From positions 1 through 25,801 of the forward strand of contig UQHJ01000035.1 in the NCBI GenBank assembly GCA_900540885.1: a DNA stretch of 25,801 nucleotides, in the 5' to 3' direction. Source of the stretch: an uncultured Prevotella sp. GTDB taxonomy: Bacteria > Bacteroidota > Bacteroidia > Bacteroidales > Bacteroidaceae. The position numbers and the translations under genes were made by a program. Below, piece by piece: positions 7,663 to 16,176 of this stretch. Under the pieces are notes generated by a model, which was not told where the DNA came from, ran no database searches, and worked only from the letters and a program-made list of their open reading frames with translations. How positions within the stretch are numbered: the first letter of the stretch is position 1; every line of letters begins with the position of its first letter.

Positions 7663-8262
7663 TTAATAGTACAACAAGCAGTCGTTTTGCATACGCGACT
7701 CAACCCGTTGCCAGTTAATGAGGAACCAAAAGTTATTAATGTAGTCGGCGCGTCTGTTCTGATAATCTAAGTAATAAGCGTGTTCCCATACGTCAATGCA
7801 TAACAATGGGCGCATGTTGTGAACAAGCGGATTGTCGGCATTGGGCGAAGAGAGAAGTTGTAGAACATTGTTGTTGTCGCGTGCCAACCATACCCAGCCC
7901 GAACCGAATAGGTTGATAGCGGCTTGAGTAAAAGCTTCTTTGAAATCCTCAACGCTGCCAAAACGTGCAGCTAACTCTTGGCTTAGTGCAGCACTCATGT
8001 TGGTGGGTTGCGGCGTAAGTTGCTTGAAGAAGAGGATGTGGTTGTAGGCTTGTGCTGCATTGTTGAACAATGGACCTACGGGTTGCTGCTTGATAATGTC
8101 CTTCAATGGAAGGTCGGCCAACTCGGTGTCTTGCGTCAGTTGGTTTACTTTATCGAGGTAAGCCTGTAAGTGTTTGCCATAGTGAAAGTTAAGTGTCTCG
8201 AGGCTCATACGTGGTGCCAATTCGTGCAACGCGTAGGGAAGGGTAGGGAGTTCGTGTTTCAT
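7663..8262 (-). CDS. sodB: superoxide dismutase, Fe/Mn family
   Basis: Disproportionates superoxide in the cytoplasm. At 199 residues it has the normal two-domain length. Predicted metal ligands are H27 (NFHYGKH), H75 (AYNHILFF), D157 and H161 (IDVWEHAYYLDYQ). The active-site glutamine Q71 in FNNAAQAYNH sits at the position typical of iron enzymes; many Bacteroidales enzymes work with either metal, so Fe versus Mn is not decided. NHILFF is an unusual variant of the common NHTFYW. It is monocistronic, divergent from serS and convergent with tcdA. No signal peptide. Confidence 0.96.
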   Translation of the reverse strand: MKHELPTLPYALHELAPRMSLETLNFHYGKHLQAYLDKVNQLTQDTELADLPLKDIIKQQPVGPLFNNAAQAYNHILFFKQLTPQPTNMSAALSQELAARFGSVEDFKEAFTQAAINLFGSGWVWLARDNNNVLQLLSSPNADNPLVHNMRPLLCIDVWEHAYYLDYQNRRADYINNFWFLINWQRVESRMQNDCLLYY

Positions 8263-8279
8263 AGGGCTTTACGTTTTGT

Positions 8280-8295
8280 GAACTCGTACAAGTTC
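8280..8295. promoter_or_regulatory. possible operator palindrome upstream of sod
   Basis: GAACTCGTACAAGTTC is a 16-base palindrome with one imperfect pair. It lies 18 bases upstream of the sod start codon, in the sod/serS divergent gap. That could suit a dimeric repressor or an RNA feature of the leader. No known operator is matched. No clear TAnnTTTG was seen for sod on the minus strand. Confidence 0.25.
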
Positions 8296-8456
8296 TAGTG
8301 AATAATCATTGATGTTGTAAATGTCCGAAATAAATCAATGTGATGCCACTCAAAGCCTGCTCTTTTGTGTTTTATTATACTTTGTAAAAACTTTTTGGTT
8401 ACTCTTTATAGTAAAAGCGTTTCGTATTACATATACGTTGTTTAAAAAAAAATTAC

Positions 8457-8464
8457 TACTTTTG
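8457..8464 (+). promoter_or_regulatory. -7 element of the serS promoter
   Basis: TACTTTTG fits the Bacteroidetes -7 consensus TAnnTTTG, 31 bases before the serS ATG. A TTG at 8438-8440 is a weak, closely spaced -33 candidate (16 bases). The remainder of 8263-8456 is A/T-rich with no other gene seen. Confidence 0.5.
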
Positions 8465-8495
8465 CGCACATAACAAAACAATAATAAGGAAAGCT

Positions 8496-9770
8496 ATGCT
8501 TACTATTAAACAAATTACAGACGATAAGGAAGCCGTTATCCGCGGCTTGGAGAAGAAGCATTTTAAAGGCGCACGCGAAGCAATCGATGGTGTGTTGGCC
8601 TTCGACAATAAGCGCAAAGAGGCACAAGCAGAGTTAGATGCCTTGAACGCAAAGGTTAAGACTCTCTCAAAGAGCATCGGTGGCTTGATGAAAGAGGGTA
8701 AGAAAGAAGAAGCTGAGGCTGCAAAGGTTGAGGTGGCAACCATTAAGGTAAGAAGTAAGGAATTGGAAGATGTAATGAAGCAAGCTGAGGAAGATAAGCG
8801 CGCTTTGCTCTATACGATTCCTAACGTGCCTTATGACATCGTTCCCGAAGGAACTTGTGCTGATGATAACTTGGTCGTAAAGACAGGTGGTCACGACACG
8901 GTATTGCCTAAGGACGCACTGCCTCACTGGGAGTTGGCGAAGAAGTACAATTTAATTGACTTTGACTTAGGTGTAAAGATTTCAGGCGCAGGCTTCCCTG
9001 TATATATAGGTATGGGGGCTCGTTTGCAACGCGCTTTGATTAACTTCTTCCTTGACCAAGCTCGCGAAGCAGGTTACACCGAAATTATGCCTCCTACAGT
9101 AGTGAATGCAGCGTCAGGCTTCGGTACTGGTCAGTTGCCCGACAAGGAAGGGCAGATGTATCACTGCGAAGTGGACGACCTCTATTTGATTCCTACGGCC
9201 GAGGTGCCTGTAACGAACATCTATCGTGATGTCATTCTTAACGAAGACCAACTTCCTATTAAGAACTGTGCTTACACCGAGTGCTTCCGCCGCGAAGCAG
9301 GTAGCTATGGTAAGGACGTTCGTGGTTTGAACCGTTTGCATGAGTTCTCAAAGATAGAGATTGTGCGCATTGATAAGCCCGAACATTCAGAGCAATCACA
9401 CCAAGAGATGTTGGCACACGTTGAAGGCTTGTTGCAGAAATTAGAGTTGCCTTACCGCATTCTTCGCCTTTGTGGTGGTGATATGAGCTTTACTTCATCT
9501 ATTTGCTACGACTTCGAGGTGTATAGCGAAGCACAGAAGCGTTGGTTAGAGGTAAGTTCTGTTTCAAACTTCGACACTTATCAGGCCAACCGCTTGCAGT
9601 GCCGTTATCGTGGTGCTGATAAGAAGATCCACTTGTGCCACACACTGAATGGCTCAGCCTTGGCTTTGCCTCGTATTGTAGCAGCTTTGCTTGAAGACTT
9701 CCAGACTCCTGAGGGTATTCGTATTCCAAAGGCTTTGCAGCCTTACATGGGTTGTGATATGATTAAATAA
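8496..9770 (+). CDS. serS: serine--tRNA ligase
   Basis: Charges tRNA-Ser with serine. The 424 residues comprise an N-terminal long coiled-coil tRNA-binding arm (about residues 28-100, rich in Lys/Glu/Ala heptads) and a class II catalytic domain. Visible are TAEVPVTNIYRD, motif 2 (CFRREAGSYGKDVRGLNRLH) and motif 3 (NGSALALPRIVAALLEDFQ). Length and start fit the family. It has its own promoter in the divergent gap. It is followed by a hairpin, then ruvX. Confidence 0.98.
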   Translation: MLTIKQITDDKEAVIRGLEKKHFKGAREAIDGVLAFDNKRKEAQAELDALNAKVKTLSKSIGGLMKEGKKEEAEAAKVEVATIKVRSKELEDVMKQAEEDKRALLYTIPNVPYDIVPEGTCADDNLVVKTGGHDTVLPKDALPHWELAKKYNLIDFDLGVKISGAGFPVYIGMGARLQRALINFFLDQAREAGYTEIMPPTVVNAASGFGTGQLPDKEGQMYHCEVDDLYLIPTAEVPVTNIYRDVILNEDQLPIKNCAYTECFRREAGSYGKDVRGLNRLHEFSKIEIVRIDKPEHSEQSHQEMLAHVEGLLQKLELPYRILRLCGGDMSFTSSICYDFEVYSEAQKRWLEVSSVSNFDTYQANRLQCRYRGADKKIHLCHTLNGSALALPRIVAALLEDFQTPEGIRIPKALQPYMGCDMIK

Positions 9771-9788
9771 TGTGCTAATAGCCCAAAG

Positions 9789-9847
9789 TGCTAATATGTT
9801 AATGTGTGCGTTACACATTAACATGTTAACACAAAAGGCATATTAGC
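9789..9847. repeat. hairpin element between serS and ruvX
   Basis: A perfect 12-bp stem, ATGTTAATGTGT (9796-9807) with ACACATTAACAT (9813-9824), around GCGTT. Outer arms GCTAAT (9790-9795) and ATTAGC (9842-9847) also pair across an asymmetric bulge. There is no T-run, so it is a weak terminator candidate. The wording (TTAAT/GTTAAC) is reminiscent of the 8-bp-word repeats but not the same. Confidence 0.6.
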
Positions 9848-9866
9848 GCATTTGCAACTGATTGCA

Positions 9867-10280
9867 ATGCGCATACTATCAATTGACTACGGAAAGAAGC
9901 GAACGGGAATAGCAGTGACCGATCCTGCACAAATCATAGCGAACGGATTGACAACGGTCGATACGGGTAACTTGATAACTTTTTTAAAGGACTATGTGTT
10001 GCGCGAAGAGGTGGAACGGTTTGTAGTTGGGTTGCCAACGCAGCCTAATGGTCAGCCTTCAGAAAATCAAAAGCGTGTGTTGACCTTTGTAGAAAAACTG
10101 CAAAAAGTGTTTCCACAGATTCCTGTCGAACTATATGATGAACGTTTTACCTCGGTGTTGGCTCATCGTGCCATATTAGATAGCGGAATAAGTAAGAAGC
10201 GTCGTCAAGTGGACAAAGGACTGGTTGACGAGATTAGTGCGTGCATTATTCTGCAAAACTATATGGAGGGACGTTTCTGA
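9867..10280 (+). CDS. ruvX: Holliday-junction-resolvase-like RuvX/YqgF
   Basis: An RNase H-fold nuclease of the YqgF family, linked to processing of the 5' end of pre-16S rRNA. The 137-residue protein shows LSIDYGKKRTGIAVTDP with the first catalytic aspartate, VVGLPTQPNGQPSE, YDERFTSVLA (second acidic site) and VDEISACIILQNYM (third aspartate). Length is normal. I take the ATG at 9867; the open frame reaches a TTG at 9852 that adds five unsupported residues. It is followed by def, 42 bases later. Confidence 0.95.
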   Translation: MRILSIDYGKKRTGIAVTDPAQIIANGLTTVDTGNLITFLKDYVLREEVERFVVGLPTQPNGQPSENQKRVLTFVEKLQKVFPQIPVELYDERFTSVLAHRAILDSGISKKRRQVDKGLVDEISACIILQNYMEGRF

Positions 10281-10322
10281 TAAGTATCCTTTTTACATCT
10301 ATTATTTACGCAACATTTTAAA

Positions 10323-10880
10323 ATGATTTTACCAATCTATACTTACGGTATGCCAGTGCTTCGTAAGGAATCGGTCGACATTGCGCCTGACTATCCAGAC
10401 TTGAAGCAACTCATAGCCGACATGTTCGAGACTATGTACCACAGTGATGGTGTCGGACTTGCAGCCCCACAAATTGGCAAAGCCATTCGAGTGGTGGTTA
10501 TTACGCTTGACGCTTTAAAGGACGATTACCCCGAGTATGCTGGCTTTAATAAGGCTTACATCAATCCACACATATTGGAGTTTGATGATAGCGAAACAAA
10601 GTCAATGGACGAGGGTTGCCTGAGTTTGCCAGGAATTAACGAACCCGTTCGTCGTCCGACACGTATTCATGTAAAATATTTAGACGAAGACTTTGTAGAA
10701 CACGATGAATGGGTGGAAGGCTTCTTAGCACGTGTGATGCAACACGAGTTTGACCACTTAGACGCTCACTTATTCATAGATCGTATCTCACCGCTCCGCA
10801 AACAAATGATTCGCGGTAAGCTCAATCAAATGCTTAAAGGTAAATTCCGTTGCGCTTATAAGGTAAAGTGTCCTAAATAA
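10323..10880 (+). CDS. def: peptide deformylase
   Basis: Removes the formyl group from the initiator methionine of nascent proteins. All three metalloprotease motifs are present in the 185 residues: GVGLAAPQIG (43-52), EGCLSLP with the metal-ligand C99, and HEFDH (ligands H141 and H145, catalytic E142). The usual glycine after HEFDHL-D is alanine here (HLDAH), a mild variation. It follows ruvX and precedes the TPR gene by 40 bases, so a ruvX-def-TPR transcription unit is likely. Confidence 0.97.
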   Translation: MILPIYTYGMPVLRKESVDIAPDYPDLKQLIADMFETMYHSDGVGLAAPQIGKAIRVVVITLDALKDDYPEYAGFNKAYINPHILEFDDSETKSMDEGCLSLPGINEPVRRPTRIHVKYLDEDFVEHDEWVEGFLARVMQHEFDHLDAHLFIDRISPLRKQMIRGKLNQMLKGKFRCAYKVKCPK

Positions 10881-10920
10881 AAGTAGCAACTTTATTGTGA
10901 CAAGAAAACATAGCGTTACT

Positions 10921-12918
10921 ATGAAGTTCTCTCTGTCAAAACATTTCACTACGGCAAGTGCATTCAGAACGCAGCGTTCGTTGAATGCGCTTGCCGTAGT
11001 GTTATTTGTTGTGGCGTTGTTCCCCTTGCGTATTCATGCTCAAATCGATGCCGAAATGGTGACGAATATGGGACGCAATGCGTTGAGTGTTGATGATTAT
11101 TTGACAGCTATTCATTACTTTAACCAAGCGATTGAGAGCAAGCCCTTTTTATCATCGCCTTATTATTATAGAGCCTACGCTAAGTTTACGCTTGAGGATT
11201 ATAGTGGGGCAGAGGCTGACTGTAATAAAAGTATTTCGCTCAACCCCTTCATTGTTGAAGTGTATCAATTGCGTGGCCTTTGTCGTATCCATGCTGACAA
11301 CTTTCAAGGGGCGATAGCCGACTATTCGCGTGTTATAACTGATGTACCCACCGATCAAGGGGCACGTTATAATCGCGCTTTGTGCTACTTGCAACTCAAT
11401 CAGTATCAGCAGGCCGATGCCGACCTTGATTATATGCTTACAAAGTGGCCTACCTACTTCCGCACCTATATGGTGAAGGCGCAAAGCCTTTTGGAACAGA
11501 AGGATACGTTGCAAGCGATGAAGTGGATAGACTCTCTATTGGTGAAAAATCCGAATGAGGGCAATGCATGGAGCTTTAAAGGCCGTTATGAATTGGCAAA
11601 GGAGAAGTATTCCTTAGCTGACTCCTGTTTAACGCAAGCCATACGTTTAACACCATCAGACTTTGAACTCTATGTAGCACGTGCGCAAGCGCGACACGCT
11701 TTGGGCAAGTTTGGTTTAGCCATAGCCGATTACGACCGCACCATAGAGTTGCAACCACAACATTTCGTGGCGCATTACAATCGTGGATTGTTGCGCTCGT
11801 TTGTAGGCGATTTAAATCGAGCTATTCAAGACTTTGACTTTGTACTGCGCGTTGAACCTAACAATACGCTGGCCATTTATAATAGAGCGCAGTTACGTGC
11901 GCAAGTAGGCAATTATCGTGGTGCGATAACAGATTACACGAGTCTAATCAAAGCCTACCCTAACTTTATGTACGGCTACTTGCAGCGTGCCTCCTTGCGT
12001 CGCAAGTTAGGCGATGTGAGAGGAGCGCAAAATGACGAGACGGTGGTGGCGAAGCGTAATTTAGACCTCGCTATGGGACACGCGCGTCCATTGAGTAAAA
12101 AGAAAGTTCGCTTACGCTCCGACCATGCTTTAGATAAGTACAAACAATTAGTGCAAGAAGCCCCCGACACCGTCCGCAATGTGTTTGGTCGCTTCTTTGG
12201 CAAAGTGCAAAACGAACACATTGCTGAAGAACTACTCAGTATGTTTGCACCAGCCTTCCATAATTTATATGTGCAAGGATACCATTCGGTAGGTTTTATG
12301 CCCGAAATGAATCAGTTCAAGAAGGCTGACACATCGTATCGTGTCTATGGACTTACGGCTGAAGCAGAAGCAAATGGTGTGCAGAACGCGCAAAACGATG
12401 AACGACAACTAGAACGCATAGAAAACAAGTGTTCTCCCCTGCAGCGAGCTTTGTTTCGTTCGTCAATTTCGCTCGAAAAGTACGATTATGCCTCGGCTTT
12501 GAATGAGGCAAATAAGGCTTTACGCATTGACTCGACTTCAGTGGTAGCGCGAATGCAACGGTGCAATGTGTTGGTGTATAGTGCAAATGCTTCAACTATT
12601 GAGACACAACAACGCAAGGCACATTTGGCTTTAGCGCAAGCTGATTTACGATACGCATTATCGCGCTCACCGCAGAATGCCTATTTGCATTATAATATAG
12701 GCTGCTTGTTGGCTCTACAAAATGCAAACGCTGAGGCAATTGCGGCTTTTACACAAGCCATAGCGTCAGATAGTCGATTGGCCGAGGCGTATTACAATCG
12801 AGCCATACTCTACAAGCGAGAAGGGCAGATAGAAAAGGCTAAGACAGACTTAAGCAAGGCTGGACAATTAGGCTTGTATAAGGCCTATGCTTTATTGAAG
12901 ACGATTACTAAAAATTAA
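10921..12918 (+). CDS. secreted tetratricopeptide-repeat protein
   Basis: A 665-residue protein of tandem TPR units, exported to the periplasm or envelope. An N-terminal hydrophobic run (ALAVVLFVVALFPLRIHA, about residues 23-40) ending before QIDAEM looks like a signal peptide. From residue 40 to about 385, 34-residue repeats recur (Y-N-R-G-L..A..D-Y, N-R-A, P-N motifs). A less regular lysine/arginine-rich segment follows, then another TPR block (about 515-665, with YYNRAILYKREGQIEKAKTD). The role is unknown; TPRs usually hold protein partners. I choose the ATG at 10921 over a GTG at 10897. The signal region overlaps a strong palindrome (10947-11001), and a TTG at 10981 would give a shorter, standard signal peptide. 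Confidence 0.85.
   Translation: MKFSLSKHFTTASAFRTQRSLNALAVVLFVVALFPLRIHAQIDAEMVTNMGRNALSVDDYLTAIHYFNQAIESKPFLSSPYYYRAYAKFTLEDYSGAEADCNKSISLNPFIVEVYQLRGLCRIHADNFQGAIADYSRVITDVPTDQGARYNRALCYLQLNQYQQADADLDYMLTKWPTYFRTYMVKAQSLLEQKDTLQAMKWIDSLLVKNPNEGNAWSFKGRYELAKEKYSLADSCLTQAIRLTPSDFELYVARAQARHALGKFGLAIADYDRTIELQPQHFVAHYNRGLLRSFVGDLNRAIQDFDFVLRVEPNNTLAIYNRAQLRAQVGNYRGAITDYTSLIKAYPNFMYGYLQRASLRRKLGDVRGAQNDETVVAKRNLDLAMGHARPLSKKKVRLRSDHALDKYKQLVQEAPDTVRNVFGRFFGKVQNEHIAEELLSMFAPAFHNLYVQGYHSVGFMPEMNQFKKADTSYRVYGLTAEAEANGVQNAQNDERQLERIENKCSPLQRALFRSSISLEKYDYASALNEANKALRIDSTSVVARMQRCNVLVYSANASTIETQQRKAHLALAQADLRYALSRSPQNAYLHYNIGCLLALQNANAEAIAAFTQAIASDSRLAEAYYNRAILYKREGQIEKAKTDLSKAGQLGLYKAYALLKTITKN
10947..11001 (+). 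repeat. 55-base palindrome within the start of the TPR gene
   Basis: Arms 10947-10966 and 10982-11001 pair over 20 positions with one mismatch, a G-U pair in the mRNA. Inside, GAAC-GCAGC-GTTC (10967-10979) adds a further stem-loop. It lies 26 bases after the chosen ATG and is read in frame as part of the N-terminal region. Confidence 0.85.
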
Positions 12919-12940
12919 GAAAATCCTTAAAATAGATATC

Positions 12941-15900
12941 ATGCATAAGAAAGTCGTATTATTAAGTTTAGTCACTGCAGGCGTATTGGCTTGTAGTGCT
13001 CAAAAGGCCAAAACGCCTTATTGGTTAGACCCTGCTATGAATAGAGTGGGGACGGTAGCGCCTCATTCAGATTATTTTGCTTTTGAAACAGTAAAGGCAG
13101 CACAAGAGGGCGATAAGACGAAGTCGTCGCGTTACCTCTCGCTTGAGGGTAAGTGGAAATTCTCCTTTGCAAAGAACCACAACGAAGCCCCGCAAAACTT
13201 CTTTGTCAAGGGTTACGACGATTCTTCGTGGGAAGACTTTCCCGTACCTGGACTGTTCGAACTCAATGGTCATGGCGATGCCATTTATCGTAATGTAGGT
13301 TACGCTTGGGACACACAGTTTGAGTCAAATCCGCCGTTCGTAGAAGAGAAAAACAATTATACAGGTTCGTATCGTAAGCAAGTCGTCGTTCCCGCTTCGT
13401 GGAAGGGCGAGAAGGTTTATCTACACGTAGGTTCGGCCACTTCGAACTTGAGCGTTTGGGTAAACGGCAAGTTCGTTGGCTATAGTGAAGACTCAAAGTC
13501 TGCTGCCGAGTTCGATGTAACGCCTTACCTTACTCCGGGGAAGGAAAACCTGATTGCCATGCAAGTGATGCGTTGGTGTGATGGTTCTTACTTTGAATCA
13601 CAAGACTTTTGGCGCCTCACGGGTATTGCGCGCGAGGTATATCTTTATGCACGTCCGCAAAGCCACATCAGTGATGTGTTCATTACTCCCGATTTAACGA
13701 ATAACTACACCGACGGTACACTTCGCGTTCAATTGCAAGGTACTCAGTGTAAAGGAAAGTCGGCTACGCTTACCTTACTCGATGCGAATGATAAAGTGGT
13801 AAAAACACAAACCGTCCCGATGGCAGTCAAGGCCGATGTAGAGTGGAGCATTAGTAATCCGTTGAAGTGGACGGCAGAGACTCCTAATCTTTACCGCTTG
13901 CGCATTGACCTACTCGATGGTAATAAGGTGTTGGAGAGTATTGAGCAGAATGTAGGTTTCCGTAAGATTGAAATTCGCAATGCTCAATTCCTCGTCAATG
14001 GCCAACCCGTACTTATTAAAGGTGCCGACCGTCATGAAATGGACCCCGACGGAGGTTACGTAATTAGCATGGATCGTATGTTGCAAGACATACGCATTAT
14101 GAAGGAGTATAATATCAATGCCGTTCGTACCAGTCACTATCCTAACGATCCACGTTGGTACGACCTTTGCGACAAGTATGGTATCTACGTCGTAGCAGAG
14201 GCCAATATCGAAACGCATGGTATGGGCTATGGTGAAAAGACTTTAGCTAAAGTGCCGCGTTACGAACAGACGCACCTTGAACGTAATATCAACAATACGT
14301 ATGTGCTGAAGAACCACCCCTCAATTGTTACTTGGAGTTTGGGCAATGAGGGCGGCTACGGCATCAACTTCGAGAAGGCCTATGATATGGTAAAGGCCTA
14401 CGACACGTCACGTCCTGTGCAGTACGAACGAGCTATCTTAGAGCGTGGTACAGATATCTATGCCGAGATGTACTTGCCCTATCAGTATTGCGAAAACTAT
14501 GCTAAGCGTACAGACATTACAAAACCGCTCATACTTTGTGAGTATGCACATGCAATGGGCAACTCCGAGGGCGGCTTTGGTGAGTATTGGGATTTGGTGC
14601 GTAAGTATCCTCATTTCCAAGGCGGCTTTATCTGGGACTTTGTAGATCAAGGTTTACGCGGTAAGAATAAGCAAGGCAAACAAATCTATACTTATGGTGG
14701 CGACTACGGACGCTATCCTGCTACTGACCACAACTTTAATTGCAATGGCTTGTTCAATCCCGATCGCGAAGCCCACCCACATGCTGACGAAGTACGCTAT
14801 TACTATCAGAACGTGTGGACAACGCTTAAGGATAGCACACAAGGCGTGGTAGAAGTGTATAACGAAAACTTCTTCCGCACGCTTGACAACTTATCGCTCA
14901 ATTGGACGTTGCTCTGCAATGGTCAACAAGTGGCAGCAGGCACCGTGGCTGACATTCACGTTGCACCGCAGTCTCGTTCTATAGTACAGTTGGAGGGCTT
15001 TAAACTGCCGCAGCAAAAGGGAGAATACGTGCTTCAATTTGACTATCGTTTGAAGAAGAACGAACCTTTATTAAAGGCTGGTTATGTAGTAGCTCGCCAA
15101 GAAATGGTGCTCTCACCCTACATCTATCCTACACTCGCGAGTGTGAAGAGCGTAGTGCCCATTCGCGCTGCTGTGGTAGGACAAAAGGCTGCAACACCAA
15201 AGGTGACGAAGGAAGAACAATTGGCATGTCTTACACTTTCTGCAGGTGCTACTTCTGTTACCTTTAATAAGAAAACAGGTCTCATTGACTATCTTGACGT
15301 TGACGGCCATGCAATGTTTGAAGAAGGTTATTCACTTCGTCCCGACTTCTGGCGTGCTCCGACGGATAATGACTACGGAGCAAGCATTCAAAAGGTATTG
15401 CAAGCATGGCGCAATCCACAGTTGAACTTGACCAGTTTCACTGAGAAAGAGCAGGGCATTAATCGTCAAGTTGTTGCTACTTATGATATGCCCGAAGTTA
15501 AAGCAAAGCTCACGCTTACTTATACACTCAACGTACAGGGACAACTTGTAGTTGAACAACAATTAACGGTTAACAAAGGTGCAAAGGCCAAGCCCGTACT
15601 GCCTCGTTTCGGTATGACAATGGTAATGCCACAAGACTATCAAACCATTCATTACTATGGCCGTGGCCCTATCGAAAACTACGTCGATCGTCACACTTCA
15701 ACCTTCTTAGGTGAATACACGCAAAGCGTAGCAGAGCAGTTCTCGCCCTACATTCGTCCTCAAGAGACGGGTAACAAGACCGACATTCGTTGGTGGAGCA
15801 TTAGCAATGCAGCGTCAGATGGTTTAACCTTTACAGCTCCAGAGCCGTTAGAAATGACAGCGCTCAACTATCTCACTTCCGACCTCGACGGGGGTCCTGT

Positions 15901-16084
15901 AAAGGAAGAGCACCAAATGCACGCGGGCGATCTTACGCCACGTCCCTTCACCGTGTTGCACATTGCACAGCGTCAGATGGGCTTAGGTTGCATTGACTCT
16001 TGGGGCGCTTGGCCATTACAGAAGTATCAAATTCCCTATGCAGACCATAGCTTCTCATTTGTGATTACTCCTGTAGCACGTTAA
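12941..16084 (+). CDS. secreted GH2 beta-galactosidase (LacZ-like)
   Basis: A 1047-residue glycoside hydrolase family 2 enzyme with full LacZ architecture. It has a sugar-binding jelly roll (about 60-235, including NVGYAWDTQF and SVWVNGKFVGYSEDSKSAAEFDV), an immunoglobulin-like domain and a TIM barrel. The predicted acid/base is E470 (WSLGNEGGYG) and the nucleophile E534 (LCEYAHAMGNSEGG). The C-terminal small-chain domain (RPDFWRAPTDNDYG to the end) is present. The N-terminus (MHKKVVLLSLVTAGVLACSA) is an export signal; the Cys at 18 after V-L-A is a weak lipobox, so it may be a lipoprotein. It starts 22 bases after the TPR gene. It probably cleaves beta-galactosides in the periplasm or at the outer membrane; the exact glycan is not known. 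Confidence 0.93.
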   Translation: MHKKVVLLSLVTAGVLACSAQKAKTPYWLDPAMNRVGTVAPHSDYFAFETVKAAQEGDKTKSSRYLSLEGKWKFSFAKNHNEAPQNFFVKGYDDSSWEDFPVPGLFELNGHGDAIYRNVGYAWDTQFESNPPFVEEKNNYTGSYRKQVVVPASWKGEKVYLHVGSATSNLSVWVNGKFVGYSEDSKSAAEFDVTPYLTPGKENLIAMQVMRWCDGSYFESQDFWRLTGIAREVYLYARPQSHISDVFITPDLTNNYTDGTLRVQLQGTQCKGKSATLTLLDANDKVVKTQTVPMAVKADVEWSISNPLKWTAETPNLYRLRIDLLDGNKVLESIEQNVGFRKIEIRNAQFLVNGQPVLIKGADRHEMDPDGGYVISMDRMLQDIRIMKEYNINAVRTSHYPNDPRWYDLCDKYGIYVVAEANIETHGMGYGEKTLAKVPRYEQTHLERNINNTYVLKNHPSIVTWSLGNEGGYGINFEKAYDMVKAYDTSRPVQYERAILERGTDIYAEMYLPYQYCENYAKRTDITKPLILCEYAHAMGNSEGGFGEYWDLVRKYPHFQGGFIWDFVDQGLRGKNKQGKQIYTYGGDYGRYPATDHNFNCNGLFNPDREAHPHADEVRYYYQNVWTTLKDSTQGVVEVYNENFFRTLDNLSLNWTLLCNGQQVAAGTVADIHVAPQSRSIVQLEGFKLPQQKGEYVLQFDYRLKKNEPLLKAGYVVARQEMVLSPYIYPTLASVKSVVPIRAAVVGQKAATPKVTKEEQLACLTLSAGATSVTFNKKTGLIDYLDVDGHAMFEEGYSLRPDFWRAPTDNDYGASIQKVLQAWRNPQLNLTSFTEKEQGINRQVVATYDMPEVKAKLTLTYTLNVQGQLVVEQQLTVNKGAKAKPVLPRFGMTMVMPQDYQTIHYYGRGPIENYVDRHTSTFLGEYTQSVAEQFSPYIRPQETGNKTDIRWWSISNAASDGLTFTAPEPLEMTALNYLTSDLDGGPVKEEHQMHAGDLTPRPFTVLHIAQRQMGLGCIDSWGAWPLQKYQIPYADHSFSFVITPVAR

Positions 16085-16098
16085 GTTAGTCAGTGCTT

Positions 16099-16139
16099 AG
16101 AGTTTTGAGGTTACAAAGTACAAGTAGCCTTAAAACTCT
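16099..16139 (+). terminator. terminator-like hairpin between the two galactosidase genes
   Basis: A 16-bp stem (16099-16114 with 16124-16139) with a 9-base loop. Its two mismatches are both G-U pairs in plus-strand RNA. It is followed by AATTTTT. It sits 14 bases after the GH2 stop and before the GH27 start, so it could terminate or attenuate read-through. Confidence 0.65.
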
Positions 16140-16176
16140 AATTTTTAAATATTCATACAGAAAAGACAACAAACAA

